Of a stretch of DNA of 34,583 bases, positions 27,368-34,583 are shown piece after piece. The position numbers were made by a program, and so were the translations under genes. The notes under the pieces are model-generated. The model saw only the letters and a list, made by a program, of their open reading frames with translations, was not told the DNA's origin and ran no database searches. The DNA comes from a virus: IMG/VR virus record IMGVR_UViG_3300030389_001881, positions 1 through 34,583 of that record. The stretch is one strand, 5' to 3'. Position 1 is the stretch's first letter. Each line of letters begins with the position of its first letter.

Positions 27368-29362
27368 ATGGATAACGAGGCACTTGGCAGCATCGTATCA
27401 GGTGAGATCACTGATGCGCTGAACCACTACGATCAGGAGTTCTCCGCCAAACGCATAAAGGCGCTCGATTTCTACCTTGGCGAACCTTTAGGCAATGAGG
27501 TTGATGGCAAAAGTCAGGTCATTTCGCAGGACTTTGCCGACACTGTAGAGACCATTATACCCTCGCTTATGCGCATATTTACAGCGAGTGATAAGTATGT
27601 GCGATTTGCGGCGCGCACTGCCGAGGATGAGCCACGCGCAGACCAAGCAAGCGACTATGTGAATTACATCATCAATCACGACAACCCCGGTTTCCGCATC
27701 TTCTCGCACTGGTTCCGCGATAGCCTGATGTACGGCCTGGGTGTGGTGAAATACTACTATGACGACACCACCACGGTTGAGGAAGCAGAGTACGAAAACC
27801 TGACCGAGGGGGAGATCGCGCTGCTACTGGCAAACCCTGATGTGGAGTTGATCAGCCAGCGTGAGAACATGACCACGATCATCGGTGACGATGGTGAAGA
27901 TGTTGAGGTGGTCGAGAGCTACAACCTCAAACTGAGGATTAAGAAAACAAGCGGGCGCATCAGGATTGAGAATGTGCCGCCGGAAGAGTTTATGTTCAAC
28001 CGGCGCGCCAAATCCTTGGAAGATGCGCGGTTTATCTGCCATCGCACGATGATGACGGTCAGTGACCTTGTGTCGATGGGCTACGATCAGGATGAAATCG
28101 AGACATATGCTGGCTATCCGCAGCTTGAGGTAGAGCAAGAGCGTCAGGTGCGCTTTGGCGACATTGAGAGTGGCACGGAAACAGCGCCATCAGATCCCTC
28201 ACAGCGAGAGGTGGCCGTCTATGACACGGTTATGCTGGTGGATTTTGATGATGATGGCGTGGCAGAGCGTCGGCGCATCCTGTCGATAGGCGATAGTGGC
28301 AGTTACATCCTTGAGAATGAGGTGACTGACAACATCCCCTTTGCTGTCATCTCGCCGATTATGATGCCTCACAGGCTTGTTGGCCGGTCGATTTTTGATC
28401 TGACCGAGGATTTGCAAGTCATCAAGTCCACGCTGATGCGGCAATATCTGGATTCGACTTATCTGACGGTCAATCCGCGCACTATCGCTGTTGAAGGCAT
28501 GGTCAACTTTGATGATTTGCTCGACAGCACGGCGGGCGGCATTGTGCGAGTACGCCAGCCGGGGGCGGTGCAAACCCTGTCAGGCCAAGGTGTAGGCGGC
28601 GAGGTTCAGCCGTTGATGCGCTATCTGGACGAGGTCAAGGAAAGCCGCACGGGCATGTCCAAAGCCTCACAGGGCTTGGATGCAAACGCGCTGCAATCGA
28701 CCACGGCAAGTGCTGTAGCGGCTACGGTGCGTGGGGCGCAGGCCAAGCTTGAGGCATATGCGAGAAGCTTTGCCGAGACAGGTGTAAAGGATCTCTTTCG
28801 TGGCATCTTGAAGCTTGTCGCTGACTTTCAACAGCAAGAGCGGATTGTGCGTCTGCGGAACACTTATGTTCCTGTGGACCCGCGTGAGTTTGACAGCGAG
28901 TTTGACGTGATCGTCAATGTCGGGCTTGGCACGGCAGACGATGAACAGAAGATTGCGTTCATCCAAGCGATGATGGCCGAGGGCAAGACGATCATCAGCC
29001 AGCTAGGGCCGGACAATCCGTTGTGCAGCCTGTCGCAATACGCTGCGATGTTGCAGGAAATCGTTGAGATTGGCGGGTTTAAGGACACAGCGCGGTTCTT
29101 TGGCACGCCGCAGACTGTAAGTCAGGCACAAGCTGCACAGGCGCAGCAAGCCCAGCAACAGGCTAACGATCCAGAGATGATGCGTATTCAGCAAGAGTTT
29201 GAACTGAAGCGGTTTGAGGCAGAGCAAGAAATCGCTCTCAAGCGTGAGAAGATGGCCGCAGAGCTAGAGCTACGTCGCCAGGAGTTGGCCGCAGAGGCAG
29301 AGCTTAGAGTGCGGGCCGCTGCCGCCGGTTCTTCCATCAGCACAAACTTACCGCGCGCATGA
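27368..29362 (+). CDS. Portal protein
   Basis: 664 residues from ATG 27368 (AGGTGAG 5 bases upstream; GTG 27359 is an alternative). Forms the twelve-fold ring at one capsid vertex for DNA entry and exit. Typical parts: QVISQDFADTVETIIPSLMR, DQASDYVNYIINHDNPGFRI, FVAG-like wing region with RIENVPPEEFMFNRRAKSLE, VGRSIFDLTEDLQVIKSTLM, and QYLDSTYLTVNPRTIAVEG. The last 90 residues are a long Gln/Glu/Lys coiled coil (QEFELKRFEAEQEIALKREK). P22-like portal by size and order. Downstream gene overlaps by ATGA. Confidence 0.85.
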   Translation: MDNEALGSIVSGEITDALNHYDQEFSAKRIKALDFYLGEPLGNEVDGKSQVISQDFADTVETIIPSLMRIFTASDKYVRFAARTAEDEPRADQASDYVNYIINHDNPGFRIFSHWFRDSLMYGLGVVKYYYDDTTTVEEAEYENLTEGEIALLLANPDVELISQRENMTTIIGDDGEDVEVVESYNLKLRIKKTSGRIRIENVPPEEFMFNRRAKSLEDARFICHRTMMTVSDLVSMGYDQDEIETYAGYPQLEVEQERQVRFGDIESGTETAPSDPSQREVAVYDTVMLVDFDDDGVAERRRILSIGDSGSYILENEVTDNIPFAVISPIMMPHRLVGRSIFDLTEDLQVIKSTLMRQYLDSTYLTVNPRTIAVEGMVNFDDLLDSTAGGIVRVRQPGAVQTLSGQGVGGEVQPLMRYLDEVKESRTGMSKASQGLDANALQSTTASAVAATVRGAQAKLEAYARSFAETGVKDLFRGILKLVADFQQQERIVRLRNTYVPVDPREFDSEFDVIVNVGLGTADDEQKIAFIQAMMAEGKTIISQLGPDNPLCSLSQYAAMLQEIVEIGGFKDTARFFGTPQTVSQAQAAQAQQAQQQANDPEMMRIQQEFELKRFEAEQEIALKREKMAAELELRRQELAAEAELRVRAAAAGSSISTNLPRA

Positions 29363-29760
29363 TTTCGTTTGGCGATCTTTGCCAGTTTTTAGCCACGTCT
29401 AACACCTACGAAGATTGGACGATGGCGCGTCTTAAGCGTCAGTTTATCAAGCCTATGAGCTTGAAGCAGTCACTGGCGTTTCAGAGAGATGGCCGCATGG
29501 TGGGGTTTGCCACATGGGCATTTGTTGGTGATGACATTCTGGTTGAGTTGTTGCGCGGTGAGCGTGCGGTAGCTCCGAGCGAGTGGAAATCGGGTGAGAA
29601 CATTTTCTTTGCAGATTTCATAGCGCCATACGGTGATACGCCGTGGATGGCGTTACAGCTACGCGCCAAGTTTGGTGACGAGTTAGGCAAGGGTGTTCGC
29701 GGGCATTACTACCGGCGAGAACGAGGTAGGGCAGGGCATGTTAGAGCAAAAGTTTCTTGA
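29359..29760 (+). CDS. HlyC-like lysine acyltransferase homologue
   Basis: 133 residues (HlyC has about 170). HlyC moves fatty acyl groups to lysines of RTX toxins. The similar parts here: SLAFQRDGRMVGFATWAFVG, SEWKSGENIFFADFIAPYGD, ALQLRAKFGDELGKGVR. Asp86 (FADFIAPYG) matches HlyC Asp92. The catalytic His23 of HlyC (PLHRDW) appears here as Tyr17 (NTYEDW). No RTX toxin gene is seen. Located between portal and a structural gene, so a virion or assembly protein may be the substrate, or the enzyme may be inactive. Recognition by eye. Confidence 0.7.
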   Translation: MISFGDLCQFLATSNTYEDWTMARLKRQFIKPMSLKQSLAFQRDGRMVGFATWAFVGDDILVELLRGERAVAPSEWKSGENIFFADFIAPYGDTPWMALQLRAKFGDELGKGVRGHYYRRERGRAGHVRAKVS

Positions 29761-31051
29761 CCGATTTGGCATGGAGCGGCGCATACAGTCGCGCCTGTTC
29801 TGCTTTGGCAGCGGTGCAGATGACGTTAGCGATGAGGATTTGGACGAAAATTTGCAACAAGACATTGCGGCGGCGGCTGTCCAACAGTCAGGCGGCAACG
29901 TAGGAAATTTTTCGTTTTCTCCAAGTTTCGATAGAGACGACTTTGACAACCAGCGTCTTACTCAAGCAACCGCAGACATTTTGACCGCAGCAGCTACGGC
30001 ACCGCCGAGCCAGATGCAACAGGCTGTCAATACGGGAACGGCTTTCGCAGCACAAAGTCCCGGTGTGGCAGATGCACTGGTAAACGCAACGATGACACCG
30101 TTGCCGCCAGCGCCCAATGCGTCTTACTTTGGAGACTTAGCTGATGATCGAGCGTCAGTTTTCAATCTTGGTAACGTGTCCTCTGGAAGCTTCCCTTCAG
30201 CAATAACTGATTTGGGTGGTGAGGTTTTTGACACCACATCAGGCGATATAATTCCGTCAAAGGTATTGGGTTTTGACTATGACCCACGCGTGCCGCTGAT
30301 CCAGCCACTCCCCGCAGACCTTTTCGACATATCGCAAGTGCCGCCAGAACGGACAAATGCAGAGCGTTTCCGGCAGCAAGAATCAAACCGTGCGATGGGC
30401 CTAGACCAGAGACAGGCTGGTTTTGATGCCTATCAGGCTATGTTGAGTGATGCGGTTCGTGCTGGGCAACGAAATATAAATATGGCCACTCCCGGTCTAC
30501 TTGGCGACATCAGCAAATTTGCAAATCAAAAATTTGTTGACGCGATGAACACAAGGATTGGCCCGCGTGGGAGCGAGGCTTACGACTTGTTTCTTAGCGA
30601 CCAAAACCTGTTTTCCCCGGTCTACAATTCTGCGGGCCGTCTCACTGGTTATCGTGACCAGTTTGGCCGTCTGACCGGAACTGATCCAATCAATGAAACG
30701 ATGGATATGCAGGTTGAAAATGACACGGTTCCGCCTGTCATAAACCCGCTTACGGGCCGCAGTCAGTGTCCAGATGGTTATGTGTTTGACGAGGATTTGC
30801 AGGCGTGTCGGCTCAAGGGCAGAAGCAATGCAGGCAGAAGCAATGCAGGCACAAGCAATGATGGAAATTCCTCCGCTCCATCAGATCCAGGCGACATGTT
30901 CTACCGTCGCACGTCGCTGGACGATGCGCCTGCAAACCTTCCTAGCGGCTTTGATTTTGACGCTGCAAACCGTCAATTTACGCAAGGCTTTGCGGTGCGT
31001 CCGTCCTTTTTCCAGCGCCCACCTGACCTGACGGGTTTCACGCTTCTCTGA
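29738..31051 (+). CDS. Head-region structural protein of unknown function
   Basis: 437 residues from ATG 29738, preceded by AGGGCAGGGC. Acidic and Gln/Ala-rich, with disorder-prone parts (SGADDVSDEDLDENLQQDI), conserved-looking patches PRVPLIQPLPADLF and AGRLTGYRDQFGRLTG, and a short C...C segment CPDGYVFDEDLQAC that is common in structural proteins of marine podoviruses. A 15-base repeat encodes GRSNAGRSNAGTSNDG near residue 362. Probably a virion component between portal and scaffold. Confidence 0.55.
   Translation: MLEQKFLDRFGMERRIQSRLFCFGSGADDVSDEDLDENLQQDIAAAAVQQSGGNVGNFSFSPSFDRDDFDNQRLTQATADILTAAATAPPSQMQQAVNTGTAFAAQSPGVADALVNATMTPLPPAPNASYFGDLADDRASVFNLGNVSSGSFPSAITDLGGEVFDTTSGDIIPSKVLGFDYDPRVPLIQPLPADLFDISQVPPERTNAERFRQQESNRAMGLDQRQAGFDAYQAMLSDAVRAGQRNINMATPGLLGDISKFANQKFVDAMNTRIGPRGSEAYDLFLSDQNLFSPVYNSAGRLTGYRDQFGRLTGTDPINETMDMQVENDTVPPVINPLTGRSQCPDGYVFDEDLQACRLKGRSNAGRSNAGTSNDGNSSAPSDPGDMFYRRTSLDDAPANLPSGFDFDAANRQFTQGFAVRPSFFQRPPDLTGFTLL
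30821..30865 (+). repeat. 15-bp tandem repeats
   Basis: AGAAGCAATGCAGGC at 30821-30835 and 30836-30850, with a third degenerate copy (ACAAGCAATGATGGA) to 30865. Encodes a short Ser/Asn/Gly linker; unit number can vary in frame. Confidence 0.85.
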
Positions 31052-31317
31052 TGGCAGGTGCAAACTGGCGGGACGACATAGATCGGGCAGCAAAGGCCGA
31101 AGCGTTTTTGCGTGAGCCGCTAGTGGTCGAGGCTTTTGAGAAGCTTGAGGCCGATTTCATTGATGCGTGGAAAAACACAGCCGTCGCGGACACAGAGAAC
31201 CGTGAGCGGATCTTTCATCTGTTGCAAGCACTGAACGCACTGCGCGGTCATTTCAAGACCGTGATTGAGAGCGGGAAGATTGCACAAGTTAATCTGGACA
31301 ACCAGCAAAGAGGTTAG
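31051..31317 (+). CDS. Small helical head protein
   Basis: 88 residues beginning MAGANWRDDIDRAAKAEAFL. Entirely helical by pattern (FEKLEADFIDAWKNTAVADT, ERIFHLLQALNALRGHFKTV). Genes of this size and style sit before scaffold genes in several podoviruses; role unknown. TGATG coupling with the preceding gene. Confidence 0.65.
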   Translation: MAGANWRDDIDRAAKAEAFLREPLVVEAFEKLEADFIDAWKNTAVADTENRERIFHLLQALNALRGHFKTVIESGKIAQVNLDNQQRG

Positions 31318-31322
31318 AAATT

Positions 31323-32345
31323 ATGGCTGACAATCCGCAAGGAACCAGCACGCAGCTTTCGTTTGCGGAAGCGCAGGGACTACTTATGACACCCCCGCCT
31401 GAAGCGGAAACGGTTAGTGAGGAAGCCCCAGAGGAGTTGATTGAAGATGATGCTCCAGAGCCTACCGAGGAAGAGACAACCGAGGACGAGGTAGAGGCAG
31501 AAGCTGAAACTGAGTTTGAGGAAGCCGACTCCGAGGAAGGTGATGTCGAAGACGAGGAAGACGCCGAAGGTGAGGACCAACAGCAACCGGAAATGATCTC
31601 CGTCACTGTAGATGGAGAGACATTTGAGGTGACGCTGGAGGAAGCTGCCAAAGGATATCAACGTCAGTCGGCTTTCACAAAAGGTATGCAGAAGAACGCT
31701 GAAGACCGCAAAGCCCTAGAGGCAGAGCGGGCGCAGACAGCGCAAGAGCGTGACGCATACCAGCAAGGACTGCGGCAGATTCACCAGTACCTGGAGCAAG
31801 CAAACGCTGAACCAGATTGGGATGAACTGCGAAAACAACTTCCGGCGGATGAATACGCTAGAAAATGGACTGACTACCAGCGTTTGGAAGAACGCAAGAA
31901 ACAGATCAGCGCAGAGAATGAGCGTATTAGTCAGCAACAGCAAGCCGAGCAAGTCGAGTTGTGGAAGACACATCTGGGCCAGCAATCGGAACTGATGCTA
32001 GACAAAATACCTCAATGGCGAGACGAAGGTGTTCGCCAGACAGAACGTGCTGAACTGATTGATTTTGCTGTGAAAGAGTATGGTTATACTCAAGAGGAAA
32101 TCAATCAGGCGTCAGACCATCGTGCCATTAAGGCGCTGTACGATTCATGGCAGTTGAGCAAGATCAGCGATCAAGCAAAGACTGCAAAGAAGAAGGTACG
32201 TGCAGCACCGAAAACACCAAAGGCTGGCACTCCCCGCACGAAGAAAGAAGTCCAAGCAAGTGCGCGGCGCAAGCGTCGTGCAGCGTTTGATAAAGCACCA
32301 AGCTTTAAGAACGCAGTCGATTATCTCATTCAATCTGGCAACTAA
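31323..32345 (+). CDS. Scaffolding protein
   Basis: 340 residues. The N-terminal 90 are extremely acidic (about half Glu/Asp), followed by MISVTVDGETFEVTLEEAAK and a long helical, charged Gln-rich coiled coil (ERAQTAQERDAYQQGLRQIH, ERKKQISAENERISQQQQAE), ending in a basic tail (SARRKRRAAF). This is the usual build of phage scaffolds that guide capsid assembly and then leave. It lies directly before the major capsid gene. Confidence 0.8.
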   Translation: MADNPQGTSTQLSFAEAQGLLMTPPPEAETVSEEAPEELIEDDAPEPTEEETTEDEVEAEAETEFEEADSEEGDVEDEEDAEGEDQQQPEMISVTVDGETFEVTLEEAAKGYQRQSAFTKGMQKNAEDRKALEAERAQTAQERDAYQQGLRQIHQYLEQANAEPDWDELRKQLPADEYARKWTDYQRLEERKKQISAENERISQQQQAEQVELWKTHLGQQSELMLDKIPQWRDEGVRQTERAELIDFAVKEYGYTQEEINQASDHRAIKALYDSWQLSKISDQAKTAKKKVRAAPKTPKAGTPRTKKEVQASARRKRRAAFDKAPSFKNAVDYLIQSGN

Positions 32346-32357
32346 AGGGAGGCCATT

Positions 32358-33311
32358 ATGGCAACCGCTACCACTGCTAATAGCGTGGGTGAAAGAGAGA
32401 CCCTTGCAGACATCATCTACAAAGTGGACTCTGATGAAACACCCATTTTTTCTTCCGTAGAGAAGGAAACCTCTACAGGCATCTTTACTGAATGGCAGGT
32501 GCAGGAACTCGCAAGTGCTGCAACTGACAACCATGTCAACGAAGGTGCTGACATGTCGGACACTGGTGTTACAGCTACTGTTCGCATGGGGAACTACCAT
32601 CAAATATCACAGAAGGGCTTCATCGTATCTAAAACATTAGATGCGGTTGACAAGGCCGGTCGTGATCGTGAAGTGGCCTACCAACGCGTACTGAAGGGAC
32701 TTGAGCTAAGGCGAGATGTAGAAAAGATGATTGGTGACACCAATGTCGCACGTTCTGCATCAGAGCCACGCAAGTCTGCATCGCTTCTGACGTGGATGAC
32801 AAACGGTGATAAGCCGTCTGACATGGCGTTCGCAACTGGCGATGGTACTGACACTGCTGATGTGACAGGCACTAACCACGCTTTGACACTTGCACGCATT
32901 GATACAGCGATGCAGCAAGCATGGTCAGATGGCGGCAATCCTTCACTCTTAGTATGTGATGCCACTAACCGCGCCAACATCTCTGATCTAACGCAGAGCG
33001 GCACCAATCTTGTCACCAACCAAGTCAATATGACTGAAGGTAAAGCGCCAACATTTGTTGGTTCGACGGCAGTATATCTAAACGACTTCGGCACGTTGGA
33101 TATCACGCCATCACGCTTTATCTCAAACGACAAGATCTTCTTGATTGATCCTAACTTTGTGTGCCTCTCCACACTTACTGGACGCAACTTCTCGGAGAAC
33201 GAGATTGGTTCCAGCGGTGACGCAGACAAAACGCAGATCATCATCGAATGGGCATTGAAGGTGAAGGCACCTAAATCCCACGCAGTCGTTTTTGGATTGA
33301 ACGGCAGCTAA
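32358..33311 (+). CDS. Major capsid protein, SU10/DUF5309 type
   Basis: 317 residues with a strong GGGAGG site. Parts typical of the SU10-type HK97-fold capsid: NSVGERETLADIIYKVDSDE, TPIFSSVEKE, GNYHQISQKGFIVSKTLDAV, EVAYQRVLKGLELRRDVEKM, LLVCDATNRANISDLT, and ITPSRFISNDKIFLIDPNFV. Builds the icosahedral shell. Followed by the only strong terminator in the late region, in line with very high expression. Confidence 0.92.
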   Translation: MATATTANSVGERETLADIIYKVDSDETPIFSSVEKETSTGIFTEWQVQELASAATDNHVNEGADMSDTGVTATVRMGNYHQISQKGFIVSKTLDAVDKAGRDREVAYQRVLKGLELRRDVEKMIGDTNVARSASEPRKSASLLTWMTNGDKPSDMAFATGDGTDTADVTGTNHALTLARIDTAMQQAWSDGGNPSLLVCDATNRANISDLTQSGTNLVTNQVNMTEGKAPTFVGSTAVYLNDFGTLDITPSRFISNDKIFLIDPNFVCLSTLTGRNFSENEIGSSGDADKTQIIIEWALKVKAPKSHAVVFGLNGS

Positions 33312-33334
33312 CACCTAACAACACAACGAGAAAG

Positions 33335-33359
33335 AGGGCGGCTTCGGTCGCCCTTTTTT
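33335..33359 (+). terminator. Rho-independent terminator with UUCG loop
   Basis: AGGGCGGC (33335-33342) pairs with GTCGCCCT (33347-33354) around TTCG, with one G-T pair, then a run of six T. Lies immediately after the major capsid gene; partial read-through would set lower levels for the tail genes. Confidence 0.9.
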
Positions 33360-33371
33360 ATTGGGGTGAAC

Positions 33372-33698
33372 ATGGCAAAACGTCTTCTCAAGTATGACCG
33401 TGAAGCTGGCAAAGAGGTCTGGATGCACGACAATCCAGAGGGCGGCTGGACGATAGAGCAGAAGCAGCATTTCAAGCATGTGCTGGAAAGTAACAAGCAA
33501 CAGCAAAACGCCTATCAGAAGGGATCTTTGCAGGGGAATACACAGGCGCACTGGCAGAAAGTCGCTGACATTCCAAACATTATTTATTTACAGCTAAGAG
33601 AAAAGTTTGGTGATCCACGCGACAACCCGAAGGCGTGGCGCAAATGGCTCAATGACTACGACAATCGTTACTTTAGATCGGGTGGTGGCAACATATGA
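33372..33698 (+). CDS. Conserved head or connector protein
   Basis: 108 residues from ATG 33372 with GGGGTGA 5 bases upstream. Starts MAKRLLKYDREAGKEVWMHD, and its end VADIPNIIYLQLREKFGDPR, RKWLNDYDNRYFRSGGG follows the pattern of a short family placed between capsid and adaptor genes in marine podoviruses. Function unknown. Ends with an ATGA overlap. Confidence 0.65.
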   Translation: MAKRLLKYDREAGKEVWMHDNPEGGWTIEQKQHFKHVLESNKQQQNAYQKGSLQGNTQAHWQKVADIPNIIYLQLREKFGDPRDNPKAWRKWLNDYDNRYFRSGGGNI

Positions 33699-34333
33699 GC
33701 ATCACGAACTACACAGAGCTAAAGACCGCAGTGGCTAACTTTCTAGCCAGGTCAGATCTTACTGACAGAATACCGGAGTTTATCAGTTTGGCTGAAGGCC
33801 GTCTGTCCCGTGAGCTTGAAAGTCGGTCACAGGAAAAACGTGCTAACGCAACCCTTACGGCAAATGACGAGTTTGTCGCGCTGCCAACGGATTTACGCGA
33901 GGTGCGGCACGTCAAGCTTCTCACAAGCCCTAACACGGTGCTTGAGTACAAGTCACCCGTCGCTCTGGAAAGTGAGTTTGGCGGCACTACTGGCAAGCCA
34001 CGCGCCTATACGATTGTAGGTGGCGAGATACAGTTTCGCCCGGTGCCAGATACCTCATACAACGCACAGATCATCTATGTGGGTTCTATATCTGCGTTGA
34101 GCGACAGCAACCTTGTCAACACGATCCTCACACGTCACCCCGACGCCTATCTTAGCGGTGCGCTCACAGAGGCGTACACGTACCTGATGGATGAGCAGCG
34201 TGCGCAAATCTATGACACGAAATTCACTCGCGCAATCGAAGAGATCAAGCGTGATGAAGAGAGGGCGCAGTACGGCACTGGCACCTTGCAAATGACCAGC
34301 ATTTACCAACGGCAAAACTCTGCTGGAGCTTAA
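33695..34333 (+). CDS. Phage head-tail adaptor protein (SU10 type)
   Basis: 212 residues. TNYTELKTAVANFLARSDLT, IPEFISLAEGRLSRELESR, FVALPTDLREVRHVKLL, RPVPDTSYNAQIIYVGSI, and LTRHPDAYLSGALTEAYTYL match the gp11-like adaptor that sits below the portal and joins it to the tail tube. Full length. The 3' end reappears at window positions 1-55, which closes the circle. Confidence 0.85.
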   Translation: MSITNYTELKTAVANFLARSDLTDRIPEFISLAEGRLSRELESRSQEKRANATLTANDEFVALPTDLREVRHVKLLTSPNTVLEYKSPVALESEFGGTTGKPRAYTIVGGEIQFRPVPDTSYNAQIIYVGSISALSDSNLVNTILTRHPDAYLSGALTEAYTYLMDEQRAQIYDTKFTRAIEEIKRDEERAQYGTGTLQMTSIYQRQNSAGA

Positions 34334-34583
34334 AAATGAGCGCGCTTAGTGATTACGCAGAAAACAAGCTCTTGGATCATGTGCTTGGCACTACATCATT
34401 CACTGCACCATCGGCTGTCTACGTAGGATTATCAACCGGCTCCTTCGGTGATGATAACAGCGGGACAGAACTCACTGGCAACAATTACTCGCGTGTGGCC
34501 GTCACCTTTGATGCGGCCTCTTCTGGTGCAACCGACAATGCAGGTGCAATCGAGTTCGCAGCGGCCACAGGGAATTGGGGAAG
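34279..34583. repeat. Terminal overlap, right copy
   Basis: Second copy of the 305-base end overlap, offset by 34,278 bases. The near but not perfect identity points to joining of two strain variants or to reads from different genomes, rather than to one clonal exact terminal repeat. Confidence 0.95.
34336..34583 (+). CDS. SDYAEN-family structural protein, 5' part (partial, cut by contig end)
   Basis: The first 82 codons of the gene fully seen at 58-444. All nine base differences from the first copy are synonymous third-position changes, so both sequences encode the same protein over this span. Confidence 0.9.
   Translation, partial: MSALSDYAENKLLDHVLGTTSFTAPSAVYVGLSTGSFGDDNSGTELTGNNYSRVAVTFDAASSGATDNAGAIEFAAATGNWG

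Noticed and set aside
31289-31651. Ser-rich minus-strand frame over the scaffold gene
   Set aside because: It is the antisense image of the Glu/Asp-rich scaffold N-terminus.
1-34583. Search for tRNA or other RNA genes
   Set aside because: No full cloverleaf pattern was seen by eye; only the tRNA 3'-end-like attP core. A tRNAscan run would be decisive.

Overview
The window reads as one near-complete genome of a temperate, short-tailed (podovirus-like) phage. Bases 1-305 and 34279-34583 carry the same stretch (the 3' end of an adaptor gene plus the start of the next gene) at about 97% identity. The contig is therefore circular or circularly permuted, with a unique length of about 34,278 bp. 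The late genes run through the contig ends. The structural genes include an SU10-type major capsid and adaptor, several tail proteins of marine phage type, and a string of tiny lysine-rich proteins behind the large terminase; together they look like those of uncultured marine podoviruses. A candidate attP matching the 3' end of a tRNA-Ser gene suggests a bacterial, probably alphaproteobacterial, host. The host call is inference. There is no phage RNA polymerase or DNA polymerase, so this is not a T7-type lytic phage.

Layout. (1) Late module, rightward: small and large terminase (23466-25800), basic microproteins (25797-27358), portal (27368-29362), a HlyC-like acyltransferase, a structural protein, scaffold, major capsid, terminator, head protein and adaptor (to 34333). 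It continues at position 58 with tail and fibre proteins, tail-nozzle-like protein, ejection-type proteins and a tail-collar fibre (to 10086), then lysis and membrane genes (10086-12173). (2) attP-like region 12173-12290. (3) Leftward operon 16283-12285: YqaJ-type exonuclease, ERF annealase, SSB-like protein, small genes, excisionase, integrase. (4) Immunity region 16335-17454: leftward S24/HTH repressor, rightward Cro-like gene, with operator-like repeats between. (5) Rightward early operon 17248-21090: PD-(D/E)XK nuclease, cytosine-5 methyltransferase with a second conserved-looking gene overprinted inside it, zinc protein, N6-adenine-type methyltransferase, GNAT-like protein, replication-initiator-like protein, DUF-type protein. 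(6) Leftward cluster of small unknown genes 23293-21087, divergent from the terminases across an AT-rich promoter region.

How it works together. Repressor and Cro-like protein decide lysis or lysogeny. Int and Xis act on attP. YqaJ, ERF and the SSB-like protein form a recombination set that could repair or circularise the genome. The two methyltransferases and the GNAT-like protein probably alter phage DNA to escape host nucleases. The most unusual points are the overprinted frame inside the cytosine methyltransferase gene, the HlyC-like acyltransferase next to the portal with Tyr at the expected catalytic His, the well-formed attP, and the fact that all nine differences between the contig ends are synonymous. 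All family names come from recognising motifs by eye; no database search was run.
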